From positions 10,282,328 to 10,346,327 of the forward strand of contig CM060855.1 in NCBI GenBank assembly GCA_030737835.1: 64,000 nt of DNA, in the 5' to 3' direction. The notes beneath the pieces were generated by a model. The model was not told where the DNA came from and did no database searches. It saw nothing but the letters and a program-made list of their open reading frames with translations. How positions within the stretch are numbered: position 1 is the first letter of the stretch; every line of letters begins with the position of its first letter. Shown here piece after piece: positions 48,736 to 61,067 of this stretch. A program made the translations under genes and the position numbers. This DNA comes from Acorus gramineus (lineage: Eukaryota; Streptophyta; Magnoliopsida; Acorales; Acoraceae).

Positions 48736-49096
48736 AGGAATTGGTTTAGCTTTTCTTACTGTATTCTTTGATACGTGTTGTGATTTGATATAAGAAAACG
48801 TGCTGGAAGCTGATGATCACATAAAATGAAATTGACATAAACAACTGTCTTAATTTTGGTGATTCTTATGATGATTAATTTATGTACTTTGTATTAACTT
48901 AAAATGTGCATTTTGATTTATTAAATACTAACAAATGTGATGTAACCCCGTTATTTCAATTGAAACATAAGCAGTGTCATATTTGCTCGAGCTTGAGACG
49001 ACTTTTAATGTGACAGATCGGGTTCATCAATGAAGAAACCCTAAATACAGATAAGGGAGAACTCTAATGCGTAAAACTAAGAAAAAAAAATCTTCA
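48736..49096. other. 3' flank of BAHD copy 2
   Basis: To about 48830 the sequence parallels the region downstream of copy 1 (TTTTAGCTTTTCTTACT, TGATTTGATATAAGAAAA), i.e. a shared 3' UTR. Nothing else recognised. Confidence 0.6.
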
Positions 49097-49433
49097 AAAA
49101 TAAAAGGAAAATTTAATTAGAGGTCCCTGGGACACCTGTATAATAATAATAGGTCCTTTAACTTTTTCTGCTTTTCTTTAGGTCCCTAAAGTACTTAATG
49201 TATTATGTTTGGGTCCCTGAGAATAACAGCCATCCCATTTTCTACCAGTTCTCCCCGTTATACCCTTCATTAAACCCTTGTTCTCTCTCTTCAACGAAAC
49301 CCAATCGTTTTCCCCCCAAAACATCTCCTCGTCGAAACCCAATTGTTTCCCTCCCCCCAACCATCTCCCAAACCCTAGCACAAGAAGATCTCCTCCGATC
49401 GTCGTCCACGCTGCGATTTTCGGCTGCAAAATC

Positions 49434-52400
49434 TGTCACGCCCCAGGGCGGCCGTCCCCGGGACGCGGCAAACGTATACATGATATCATCAGTCAATACA
49501 GGAGATCAATAACATGCCATAAACAACAGCTAAAAAGATAACACAGACAACAAAAAGGCTGACATGATGTATACACAGATAGCGGAAGCTAAAAAGGTTG
49601 AATCTGTAACTCAACAACACATTACAGACTCGATACATAATCATATATCCTGTGAGAGCCAATATATACACATACATCCAAATACAATCCAAACTGAGTG
49701 CCCAAGCACGGAAATATATACATACAATCAAAAAGGATGCTGATGGCCTCTAAAACTCGTGGGACGTGGCGCTACTCCGCTACTGATGCAGTCTCTCGGG
49801 TAGCTCCTCCTTCAAGTCCGCCTCGGCAATCATTGGAGAAAAATATTATGCGAGGGGTGAGCCACACGCTCAGTGAACAGCACAACCCATGCATCACAAT
49901 TATATTAACCACAATTAAATAAAACCAGCCTCAAAGTGGCAGGAAATACACCATCCAGTAGGTCGTTACATCGCCGACCCACCACACCCTCACCCTCACC
50001 CTCACCCTCACCCCCCAATAGGTGACATAAGATATTGGGACTTAATAGGCTGATAATCATCCTCACACAAATCCAGTGGGTCGCCACATCGCCGGCCCAC
50101 CACACCCTCACCCTCACCCCTCAATAGGTGACATAGGATCTTGGCACTGACTAGGCTGTTGGTCACCTTTAGTCCACCGATAGTCTCTCCCCACTCCGTA
50201 GGCCGTTTGGCCACCCCCACATTCAGCACAGTCCGTCCCAAATCAGGAGGTGTCTACTGATGGGAGCCCCTGCACGGGACAGCCTTTCTAACGCTGGGGC
50301 AGTCTCTACACGGATCCAACGAAGGGAACAGAACAGCCTATCCATACGCATATGATCCACTCGGATCCGCCGACAACACATCTCAACAACTCTAATGTCT
50401 TGAATTCTTCAGAATTCCTCCAGGGCGCATAACCAAGATGCGGGGAATATATATAAACAAAATGAGGAAAAGAAACCTTGGGAGGGCAACCTGAGGTCCC
50501 GATATAGGACATCCCGACAACCAAACAAGGAACACGGAGTACCCTAGCCCGGGTCTCAATGTTAACCTCGCAAGGCCCCCTTAATATTCCCCAAGGCATA
50601 TTAATAAACATATGCTCGCATTTAATTTAATAAATCAAACTAATAGGACACATGCATAGGTCGAGGCTTTCCTAGCATGATAACAAGGTGACAGGATGCA
50701 CGGCTCTTACACATATCCTAAGGGTGCAAGTCCCTAACATACAAGTCTAGGGTGGCATGCATTCTACACACTAATCATGCTTGCACAGATTACATATTAA
50801 TCAGTTAATATTAACTATGGTGCCCCAGGGGAGGACGGTATACGCCCAAGTGCATATAGCGCCTCCCAACTGGGTTGGGTTGTCCCACTCACCAATAACC
50901 GGGTCGTCGCGTGACCGTCCGTCAAGATCTGCAAGACAGGGTAATCAGGTGAGTAAAATACACAAATACCACAAAAATACACAAAAATACATTAAAAATA
51001 CCCAACACTCGGACAAGCGTACATACGGCCTGTACGCACGCGAGTCCGACCACCCCGACTCACTCCCGAACCCCCGGGCAACCGCACGCACGGCCACCCG
51101 CCCCGGGCGCACAGCCGAGCCCCGGCCCGCGCCCCCAGGCGCCCTGCCGAGCCCAGCCCGCACGCCCGGACACCCTGCCGAGACCCCCCGGGTGCACCGC
51201 GCGCTCCCTGCGCCCCAGCGCAGCAACCCGCGCGCACACCCGCACGCCCTGCGCCCCAGCGCCTCACCCCGCGCGCACCCCGCGCGCACCACCGGCCTCG
51301 CCTCACCGCGCGCGCACAGCACGCCTGCGCCTCTGCGCAGCGCTCCGCGCGCACGCTCCCGCACGGTGCCCAGCGCCCAGCACGCCTGCGCCTCTGCGCA
51401 GCGCTCCGCGCGCACGCTCCCGCACGGTGCCCAGCGCCCAGCACCCGCGACCAGCGCCCAGCACCGGCGACCATCGCCCAGTGCCCAGCACCCGCGCCCA
51501 GCGCCCAGCACCCGCGACCATCGCCCAGCACCCGCGCCCAGCGCCCAGCGCCCAGCACCCGAGCGCACGCCCGCGCGCACGCGCGCGCGCGCCCTGCCAC
51601 CTGCTCCGCCTTCTGCGCTGCCTGCTGCGCTGCCTGTGCTGCCATCCTGCCCGAGACAGCCAACCACCTTCCACCGGCCACCAATGGCCACCAACCGCCG
51701 CCGACGGCCACCCACCGCCACCGACAGCCACCCACCACCATCCACACCCAAAACCACCCTCCTAACAAGCATCTAAGCAAGAAAAGGAAGGAAAGAGAGC
51801 TTACCCAAGGAAGGAAGGGAAGGAAGGGAAGTTCGGTTGCTCTCCGCGCACCGAAACACCTCCTCCAAGGCCACCACCACCGAGCTCTTCCTCAGCCCTC
51901 GAAATGGCTGAAATCAGAGGAGAAAAGAGGGCGTGAGAAGGGGCTAAACACATCGGAACTCGAATCCGAGACCACCGGTGGATAGATCGGGAGCTCCCCT
52001 TACCTTTCTCTTCTTTGGGTTTTGAGATCCAAGCTCTCTAACTAGGGTAAAAGGTGGAAAAAGAGAGAGAGGGAGAGAGAAAATCAAATGGGGAAGATGA
52101 TGAATAGTGGGGGAGATATTTTAGCTCACTTAAATATAACCCCTCACTTAGATTAGGGTTAACTAGGTTTAATTAGGGTTTAAGAGAGGATTAGGTGAGC
52201 TTAAGTGGGTTTTGACTTGGGTCAACCCAACCACACAAAAAAACAAAAGGGGTTGACCAAGTCATGGGCTCACTTTGACCGAGTCAACTCTCCCAATGAC
52301 TTCTCGCTCGGTCAAAACCCGGATACGCCCCGGAACTGTGAAATTCTGAAACGTACCGGAATTCGATGAAATTTTCGTGAGTGGCTTGAAATGGCACCAG

Positions 52401-52563
52401 GACACATAATATGCAGTTAGATTTTCAATTGGAGTCCTCAAACACAGGACGATAGCTAACAGTCCAAAATTTTAGCGGTTCCGATCGAAAAATGAAAAAA
52501 GCTAAAAAACTGCCAGAATGCTCCAATGGTTACCATAAGGCTAAAAGTGACACATATATAACA
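49434..52563 (-). mobile_element. Solo LTR of a Ty3/gypsy-type retrotransposon (3.1 kb), inserted in the MULE
   Basis: Bounded by TG...CA with a perfect 5-bp target duplication aaatc (49429-49433 and 52564-52568). No internal retrotransposon region or second LTR is present, so it looks like a whole solo LTR left by recombination. The plus-strand start TGTCACGCCCC, the GCGGAAGCT word near 49582 and the GTGAGCCACACGCTCAGTGA block near 49857 resemble long LTRs of Tekay/Del-type chromoviruses in minus orientation; the lineage is a tentative call. Extremely GC-rich repeats fill about 51040-51760, including a 61-bp tandem unit near 51323-51444. It is younger than the MULE it interrupts. Confidence 0.75.
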
Positions 52564-52579
52564 AAATCCCTCGTCGTCC

Positions 52580-54579
52580 ACACTGCGACATTCGATCTCG
52601 ACTGATTCGGCTCCAAAGATCAACAACGGCGACGGATCCGGCTGCGAAGACGATCGACGTCTCGGAAAGGTATGTTTTCTATGTATGAAGACAATAAAAT
52701 CTATGTTTTCTATGTATGAAGACAATGAAATGTATGTTTTCTCCATTTTTTTTATTATACAAGAATATGGTTCTGTACATTCTTTTTGAAATATAGTTTT
52801 CATTAGTAATCTTTGGAGGTACACTGGTATTTTTGGATCAGAATCTTCAACCCATTTTGCGGCTTGTTGAGAGAAACATCGCATTTCGGCTATCGGTTTC
52901 GTGTAATCTTCGATCCTCAGTCCATAAGCTGCAGCATCTAGTAGGTGAAGTAATTTTCTTTTAACAGAAATATTGAATTTTTTAGCAATCGTCTCTCTAA
53001 AATTCATCTTCAAGTGTCTCAAATAATAAGAATGATACGAGTCTGGAAAGACTAAAGGGACAGCTGACATTAAACCCTTACCCCTATCAGAAATGAATGT
53101 GATGGTTCGATCCGGAGATATGATCCCTCGTAGGCAAGTTAATGTCCCAACCAATTGTCTTCTGTCTCTTGATCCACAACTGAAAATGCTAATGGAAATA
53201 AACCGTCATTCCCATTCTTTGCAATAATGGCAAGCAAAATACTTTGATACTTAGATTTCAAGAATGTTCCATCTAAGAACAACATGGGCCTACACCCAGT
53301 TTCAAAGCCAGCAATTACAACACCAAAACTTATAAAAACTCTTCTGAATCTATGATCTTCAAGAGTGCATTCCAACTCCACGTAGCTGCCAGGATTCATA
53401 TTCATCACCGCTGCAGCATACCAACGGAGATGATCAAATGAAAGTGCTTCATCTCCGTGCAAATCCTTGCAAGCTACCTCTTTCCCATGCCATGCCTTAT
53501 GATAAGGCAAATTGATGCCATAATCTCTAAATACATCCTTCACTATATCTCTAGGTCGATATAAAGGAGAGTCTATAAACTTCTTCCTTGTAATTTCACC
53601 CACCCATCTTCTTGATGCTCTAGGATGACCATTTGTTGATATTCCTCCACCACATGAGTGAACATTGTTCATCGTCTTGATTTGAAAGTAAGGGCCCAAC
53701 CCTACTCTCGAGCAATGTACTCGCCATCCGCACGAAGGAATCTTATACTCAACAGTCACTCTAACCTTGTCTTTCTTCACGTACAGAAAATCAAATGAAT
53801 GTGCTATGGCATAATTGGTTAGCTGCATTCGAAAATCCTCAACATCTTCAAACTGTTGATTGACTGAATGAATGCAGTTATCCTCAGCATCCCATTTGAC
53901 GTACTCCCGCAAATGGCTTCCCCTTGGGCGACCATGCTACCAGATGTAGGTGTCGTATTATTGATGTTCAAAGGAACTGTATTAGACATCTTGCAATTCA
54001 TTTTGTCGAGGGCATGCATTATGTATAAATATATATATAATATTGAATTCCTATTTTATGTGTCAAAATTAAATATATGTGTGTGCACACTGTTATCTCT
54101 ATCTGTGTACACTAATAAAATTCATATGAAATGACTGTAATTTTTTATCTTATTCCTGCATCTCCACCACAGGATTATTCATCATTCAGAGTAACAGATA
54201 TCTCGACAATCATGGCCCCACACATCTTATGGATGTCATACATCCTCTCTACTACCTTATCGTTACCAATAGTAACTTTAATCATTTCTTTCCCCGGAAC
54301 TCTATACTTTAGAACGACTTTGGCCGCATCAAACCCCCATCTTTCCACCAATTCATTGACAATATAAGCATATGTTGATGTTCTGCATATATTAACCAGC
54401 TCTACATCTCCCATATATGTACAAGCTGCCATGATTGGTTCCATTGTTGAACAATAATAAAGTAATCTGTAAATATGAAAAGGCAACTGACATGAATTTG
54501 GACTGTGGACATGCTTAGAAAACACACAATATTGTTGACAGTGTACATTATTAAGTTCTCTATGCACACTATTATTCAC
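52580..54579 (-). pseudogene. MuDR-type MULE transposase, decayed and C-terminally truncated
   Basis: Minus-strand pieces follow family order. 54579-54175 resembles the N-terminal region. 53912-53139 has the MuDR DNA-binding domain (FEDVEDFRMQLTNYAI, DKVRVT) and the first half of the MULE domain (LDGTFLKSKY, FPLAFSVVDQETEDNW). The next frame, from 53154, continues TITFISDRGKGL and FPDSYHSYYLRHLKMNF. The first catalytic Asp (LDGTF) and the second (ISDR) are present. A one-base frame change lies at about 53140-53160, right after EDNW. The SWIM zinc finger and the rest of the C-terminus are absent before the solo LTR. The first and second pieces are separated by an AT-rich stretch that may have been an intron. 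Confidence 0.85.
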
Positions 54580-55331
54580 ACTTTGAGAATCTCATAGTTC
54601 AAGAATATATACAACTATATAAAGAGTGAAATTTTGAAATTTCATAAATGTAGAGCATACACGACTACATAAAATGGACAAGCGCCGCACACTACATATA
54701 TTGTATGTGTACACTACTAAGTGCACTGTGTACACTCTTACACTTTAAAATTTTGAAAACTCCCTATTTGTAGAATATTCATATAAACATCTCACATTAC
54801 AACATCTACAAAAAAGAATACAATATTTCAACAAGATTCCATAAAAAAAACATACATTGGTACCTCAAAGGGGTGAGATAGGGGCTCGGGGGAGGTCGGA
54901 GTCGCGATCGGGGGGTTGGGGTCACGGGAGGTGGGAGAGGGGCGCTGTGGGGGACGCGGGAGACGGTCGGGGGGGGGGGCGCGATCGGAGCTATTTGGGG
55001 ACGAGATCGGTACAATAGGGGCTCATGGAGATGGTTTGACAAATTTTTGAGTTGCTTAGGAGAGAAAAAGAGAGGTTGGGGGAGAAGGAGAGGTTGGAGG
55101 AGAGAGAGGTTAAAGGAGAAGGAGAGGTTGGAGGAGATAAAAGAAATTAATGTTTACTTGAGGGTAAAAGAGGAAGACAAATTACTAGAATGGATGGAAA
55201 ATAGATGGAAGGACCCAAACATAATACAACCAGTAACTTAGGGACCTAAATAAAAGAAGAAAAAGTCAAGGGACCTATTGTTATTACACAGGTGGTCCCA
55301 GGGACCTCTAATTAATTTTTTCAAAATAAAA

Positions 55332-56050
55332 TTCTTAATAAATATGTATTTTCATTACTCTCCTTTACCTGGAGACCACATAAATCATATATAAAAAAAA
55401 AAACCACTGATGTGAAAACAAAGGCAAAAAAAAGTATCGTGAGTCCCACAATCTGGGCAAAGAGAAAAAAAAATTAATTGGTCCATCATGAAAACAAATC
55501 TCAACCACCCATTTTATTAGATTGTACATGGCGTGTTCAAGAAAAAAACAAAGCATGATCACAACATAAAAAAGAAGAGCCACTATATGTCCCTTTTTAG
55601 GAGAATGATCTTATAAAAAAACAAAGCATGATCTAGACCTACAGTAGGAGAATGATGTGTTTCTCATGTGTCCCTTTTTAAAATTTTAGACATATAATTT
55701 CCTTGTGTATTCAGTAAGGGGAGTTATGTTTGTATGATATCGAAGCAGCCATTATATATAGTTTTTCACTTATTGAAAAAAATTGAGATTTTATTATGAA
55801 GAGTGGGAAAAAAATAGTTTGAAGGGTTCTTGTACCAAATTGTTTTAGATACAACCCGTTCATAGTCCAGCGAGCAGTTGGTAAGTGTTTTGATATTTTT
55901 CTTATAACAATAAGCACCATCTAGTGAGTCGATACTCTTATAAAAATTATAAATATAAAAATTAATAAGATATATATTCATTAGATAGTTATCAAAATAT
56001 ATGAATGGTGTACACGACAGTTTCGATAGATTGCATGTAACAACGCTTAA
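55332..56050. other. Intergenic AT-rich region
   Basis: No gene recognised. Confidence 0.5.
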
Positions 56051-56053
56051 TTA

Positions 56054-56255
56054 GATCCTGTTTGGATCCGGGTCTGGCAAATTCTGTGATGGAAACGTTG
56101 TATCAAAACGGGATGACAACAAGCATAGTTTTTCGATGTTCCTTACGTTTTATTCAATAAAATGATCGTGTTTGAAACTCCCCCGGAAACAACGTTTTTA
56201 AAACGTGGGTTACGTTCCAAAAGTGGGGGTTTAAAACCCACATTCAAACGAGGCC
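56054..56255. mobile_element. Tourist-type (PIF/Harbinger) MITE, 202 bp
   Basis: Termini GATCCTGTTTGGATCCGGG and the complement of the right end GGCCTCGTTTGAATGTGGG are the usual Tourist shape, with TTA on both sides (56051-56053, 56256-56258). Non-coding. Confidence 0.7.
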
Positions 56256-56306
56256 TTAAAAATATTGAAGAAGAAAAATTGGAGACATTCAAGGGCCCCA
56301 GTTAAT

Positions 56307-56488
56307 CAGTTTTAGTGGTCAAAGTTTGGTGGACTCAGGTCTTCACAAAGTCCAAACCTCTTGTATGAATCAAATATCATGTTCTGTTGAAAAAACTAAT
56401 GGTCATTGCAACAGCAGGAAGATGCCTGGATCATGGCACCAACGCGTCTGAAGACTTCATAAAGTTATATCAAAATTAGGCACCCATT
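56307..56488 (+). repeat. Dispersed repeat, copy A
   Basis: Contains CAGTTTTAGTGGTCAAAG, CAGGTCTTCACA, GCAGGAAGATGCC and ATCAAAATTAGGCACCC, in the same order as copy C (42248-42085, minus). Confidence 0.65.
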
Positions 56489-58429
56489 GAATTCAACTTC
56501 TTTTGTGTTACTAAATAGTAATTATAAAACATAGTATAAAAAATAGTATAAAATATCAAAAATTTATAATACCGATAGTTACCTCATATATATGATATAT
56601 CAAGGCATTTACTTAAAATATCTTCAACCTTTACTCAAATTTTTACTTAAATTAACTGAAACTTTAAATAAAAGCTTAATTTGTTATTGATGTTATCCAT
56701 TCATTATTTTCTATTTTAATCAGATCTTTTTAAAAAAAAATTATCTTGATCCAAAATATTTTCAAAAAACAGTGTTGGTAGTCTTGATATTGATTTTCTT
56801 CTATAATGTTCTTGAGTTTTCCTCAAATAATGTCCCTTGAATCTAAAAATGATCACCGTTTATGCATCTAAAAATAGGTACTGATGATTTGAGTAAAAAA
56901 TCTCATTTGATTGAATTTTTTTTTTTTAGTATCATTTCATTTGATATAGGGTTTGAGTGAAGATTGGGGAGGATTTTATAAGATATTTTCTTCTTTCTTC
57001 TGTTCAACTTTTTCTTTTTCTTTTTTCCCTGTTACCAGGGCATCTGTTCAACTTTGTTTATCATGTTTTGTTGATACTTTTTATTCTTATTTGTTTAATC
57101 AAGTCTATGCGGCTCACGCTCGGTGGAGTTTTTTAAAATTATAAAAAATGTCATGAGTAGATAAAACATGTGACATGGATTTGAAAGATTTGAATCGATA
57201 GTGGCCGTGCACCAAGCGTAGTCAATTTTCATATACCAAAGTTCTGGTCAGAGGGAGTTGGGCTGTTAGGACAAAAATTAGGAAAAGTGGTCAATTTTGT
57301 TGTTTGTTTCTTACAACATTATTCATGGGTCAACAAGAAGGGGCTAAAATTAGGAAACAATGCAAAACCCACCCCTTCTCTCCTGGATATGGTGCCGTTT
57401 GCCAGGATTAATAGCCAGTTGGGGGGTGGGGGGGTGTTGAGTGGTGGGTTTGCGGTTCATAATTTTTTGATGCGGTGGATCATCTAATGGTGTTGGATTG
57501 AAAAAAATAGGTTTGAAATAATAATCTCCTATAACAAATTTTTGGTCATGTTACCTTTATAATGGAGAGATGCGAGTTCTAGTGACCCACATGTGACACA
57601 CGTCAGTATTGTGTTTGTTTTTTACTTGATGGCCTAAGAAAGCTTGCTCACTTGATCATTTTATTAAGTTATTATATTAGGATAATGTTACCTACAATTA
57701 TGTTTTCATCCCTAGTTCTAGTCTATACGTGTTTTGAATTTTTTTAAAATAGTATACCTCACTTAATGAAATATATGTTTTTATAAAAAAATGAAACATA
57801 TATTCTAATAAATTGTATGATTACAATTATAAAAAATGTAAAAAAAATATATTGAAACATATACCTCGTTAATATAAATATATATTATGTTAATTTTATA
57901 TTATCATAATAAAATTAGCGCTCCAAAAAAATCTTGGTGTATCAGCACTCATTACACTATCATGTCCGTGGTGTCTTAAACAAATTGGACCTTTTTTTTA
58001 TTATGCACAAAAAACGAAATCTCAATTGTTTCCATGTTTGGTGGTTCTGAAGCCATGAAATATGTTGATTTTATAGAAAATAACATCCTAAGAATTCTCT
58101 TGGTCTCTTTTCTTAATATACTAAAAGGTCTTCATTCAGTTATGGATAGGGAGCATCATGTGAACAAACCATTCCATGGCGAGATTGTTATACAGATTAT
58201 TTCGCTTGTACAAGGATCTTTCATCATATATATATTCATTCTCTGTCCGTTCAAAATTATCAAAATGTCGTTAATAGAATTTTTATATATAAAAACAATC
58301 TTTCAAAAATTATGGTATAAAAATAACCAGAAATTATGACCGGTTTGACAACTCTGTCTCAAATATGAATCCAATCTTGAGAGGTTCCATGAGAGGTTCA
58401 TCGAATGAAATAGAAACATGTACCATATA
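56489..58429. other. Intergenic AT-rich region
   Basis: No gene recognised. A stretch near 57165 (AAAACATGTGACATGG, GTGCACCA, CGTAGTC) weakly parallels 46310-46375, upstream of BAHD copy 2. Confidence 0.4.
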
Positions 58430-58446
58430 ATGTTACTAACAATGGT

Positions 58447-59764
58447 CTGTCTACTTTGAAGCCGCATTTAGTCGATTGGACCACGGTTTGTCTGAGCATG
58501 GGGGGGGGGGGGGGGTTTGCTCTGGCGTTGGCTTTGCGAACCTTCTCGTTCATGGGTCCAGATTTTTAAAGATTGATATGACAACAAGAGAGGTGAGCAA
58601 GGGTGGCCTTCCATAGCGCGCAGACATTGTCGCTATGCAAAGGCATTTTTGGGGACTGGTAAGAGTTCACGCAGTGTGTTGGATGGTCGGTAGGAGAGGG
58701 ATTGGGCATCCATTTTTGCCAGGAGGTTTGGTGCAGGGACAGTCCATTGTGTGCTCAATTCCTAGCGATATATGCCCTGGTGAGGTCCCTTGAGAAGCCC
58801 GTCCGTGGGAACTGGCATGCTTTAGTGGATGGGATTCAGTGGGCGGTCGCGCTCCGCCGCTCCCATTTGTCAGCATTGGAAGTGACCCAGCTTACGTGCC
58901 TAAATCAGTCGCTGCTGGGGTGGCCTTGGAGTTTTGGTGTTGCACGGGACTCCCCTCAGTGGCTTCCCACGCCTTCAACAGGTTTCTCAATGAAGAGTAG
59001 CTACAATTGACGGCGGCGAGGTCTTTTGGCATCCCCTATGGCTTGCGGTAATCCAGCGTGCATCTGGAAACCCAAGATCCCGCGGAAGGTGAAGATATTC
59101 ACTTGGCATCTTGCCCATGGGAGGCTGCTTACAAAGGTTTACTGTTCCAAGTGGAGGAGAAACGAGCAGGCACAATGTGGCCTGTGTGGTGTTGAACTCG
59201 AGACGCTATCCCACTTGTTCTGCCAGTGTCGGTTCTCGCAAGCTTTGTCATAGGAGTTGGGCGTGGCTACGTCGGCCGTCGGGGGCTCCACTTTAGTCAA
59301 TGGTGGAGTGAATGCCACGCTGCAAGGGCAAGTAGCGCCAGGTTTACATGCGATCGTGGCATGATCGATCATCCGGGCAGGGGCCTGGGTGACATGGCAC
59401 ACCAAAAATAACGCTATGTTCAAGGGGGGGAGGGTCTACGCTTAGAACAAGAAGTCGGCCGCATTGGCACTCATATGCGACTGGGCGTGTGAACTAGTAG
59501 GTGTGAGGGGGGTGCGCCTTCATGGAGGCTCGCTCGAGGTTGTCCCTTAGATGTCTTCGCCTCTAGTCCTCTTGATCAGCGGGTAGCGGGGTCGACATCC
59601 TGTTTGCCCTGACATTTTAATGGGAGAACAGTTCTATTATGTATTTACTTTCACTTTATTACATTTTATTTATTTCCTCTCATCCCCCATTTAGACATGT
59701 ACTAATTTCTTCTTAAATGAAAGTGATTGGTGACGTGAGTTTACCTTTTTCAAAACAAAAAAAA
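58447..59764 (+). mobile_element. 5'-truncated LINE (L1-type) insertion, 1.3 kb
   Basis: A perfect 17-bp direct repeat atgttactaacaatggt flanks it (58430-58446 and 59765-59781), and it ends in an A-rich tail at about 59752-59764. The frame near 59080-59250 reads PRKVKIFTWHLAHGRLLTK followed by CGLCGVELETLSHLFCQC, the zf-RVT motif C-terminal to plant L1 reverse transcriptase. The reverse transcriptase itself is missing by 5' truncation. Several frame changes are present, so it is dead. A G16 run lies at 58500-58515. Confidence 0.9.
58500..58515. repeat. G16 homopolymer
   Basis: Sixteen consecutive G near the 5' end of the truncated LINE. Confidence 0.85.
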
Positions 59765-59781
59765 ATGTTACTAACAATGGT

Positions 59782-61067
59782 GCGCGAAGTGTTCACATAT
59801 TTCAATTTTTTTAAGAGTGTATATATCATATCATACAATGAATACGTTCATAAAAATAAAATATGAATTCTAATGAATTGTATATATCTTTTTAAAGAAA
59901 AATCAGAAAAAAAAGGCATGACTTATCCAATGAAATCATATACTTGGTTAGCTAAATGAGATTGTGTATAGAACGACCATATAACAACCTCCAAACGTAT
60001 TATTTTTTTTGGATGGCATTTTGGTTGAAGCCTCACAAAGCAGCACAATAAGAGGGATGAAATGAAAGAGAAGAAATCAATGTGTGGGCCCTTTGTATGC
60101 GATCATCACGTCACTAATGCTATAAATTCATGTATTTATTCCACAATCTTAATACATACTCCATTATGAAAAATAATAATAAAAAACATATACATTCAAT
60201 TTATATATGTACATCATTTTTTACAAAATAATGTAATTCATTCATTCATTACTTAATATATACTTCAAAAAATATTTTAAAACATGTGCAAACTCCAAAC
60301 ATGATCAAAGCACATCAGATATACAAGCCCACAAAGAAAAATGAACAATTTTATCTGCAGCTTCTCATACATATTTGTTGGTCATATCTTAAAGAGGTAA
60401 TGAACACACAAACAATTATCCCGGTTAGGAGACAACAATCATCTCAAATATTAAACATTAATTATGTATATGAACCAAAAAGAGAGGCACTTCTGGAGTT
60501 GAAGACAACAAACCTCAATTCAGGTCACTCTAGTCCAAGTGTCTGTGGTCTGTCCTTTTATGTGGGGTTCACATTGCCCCCCCTGGACCAAACACCTCAA
60601 CTGGGGCCAAACCATCACAACTGCTCTTTTTTTAAAATATCTATCAGATATACAAACCTTGAGGGTTTCAAAACCTGCCTGAAGTGCCCCTATCACCAGT
60701 TTTTCAAAAAAATGAAAAGAAAAAAACAACCAAAATTGATTGCTTTCAAACAGTGGGGCAGACCAGAAATATAGTCTTGACAATGAAAATCTTTGGTGGG
60801 TCTGAGTGCCCAACATAAGCTGGTTTTTCATGTTAACAAATTTGAATAAATTAAATTTAACAAGCAAGACTCATGTGCACCACAAATCAAACTTCTCTAC
60901 CTCATGATAGTTTCCAATAAACTCAAATTAGATTGAAGGAAAACAAAATCGCAACCAATGATGAACCAAAAAAATTTCCAACTCCAACAGCCGGCTCGTG
61001 TAGACAGAAAAAACAATGAATGGAAGCATGATAATTACAACATGGAGGCAAGTTAGGTAGACTAAAA
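59782..61067. other. Intergenic region / 3' flank of the sulfotransferase-like gene
   Basis: A 162-codon open frame at 60286-60774 has no recognisable domain, biased composition and no supporting context, so it is not called. Confidence 0.45.

Larger units (their letters stand above)
49106..55322 (-). mobile_element. Mutator-like element with decayed transposase, split by a solo LTR (6.2 kb)
   Basis: Terminal inverted repeats of about 112 bp (49106-49217 and 55211-55322) share TTAATTAGAGGTCCCTGGGA, TTTAGGTCCCTAA and GTATTATGTTTGGGTCC. A 9-bp direct repeat aaaataaaa flanks the element (49097-49105, 55323-55331); being AT-rich it is suggestive rather than decisive. Inside on the minus strand is a MuDR-type transposase relic; about 3.1 kb of the total is a later LTR insertion. 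Without it the element is about 3.1 kb, too short for a full transposase, so it is not autonomous. Confidence 0.82.

Noticed and set aside
50781-51776. 331-codon Pro/Ala/Arg-rich frame and overlapping long frames on the minus strand
   Set aside because: Lies wholly in GC-rich repeats of the solo LTR; frames are open on both strands because of composition.
60286-60774. 162-codon open frame, plus strand
   Set aside because: No domain recognised and biased composition; nothing around it supports a gene.
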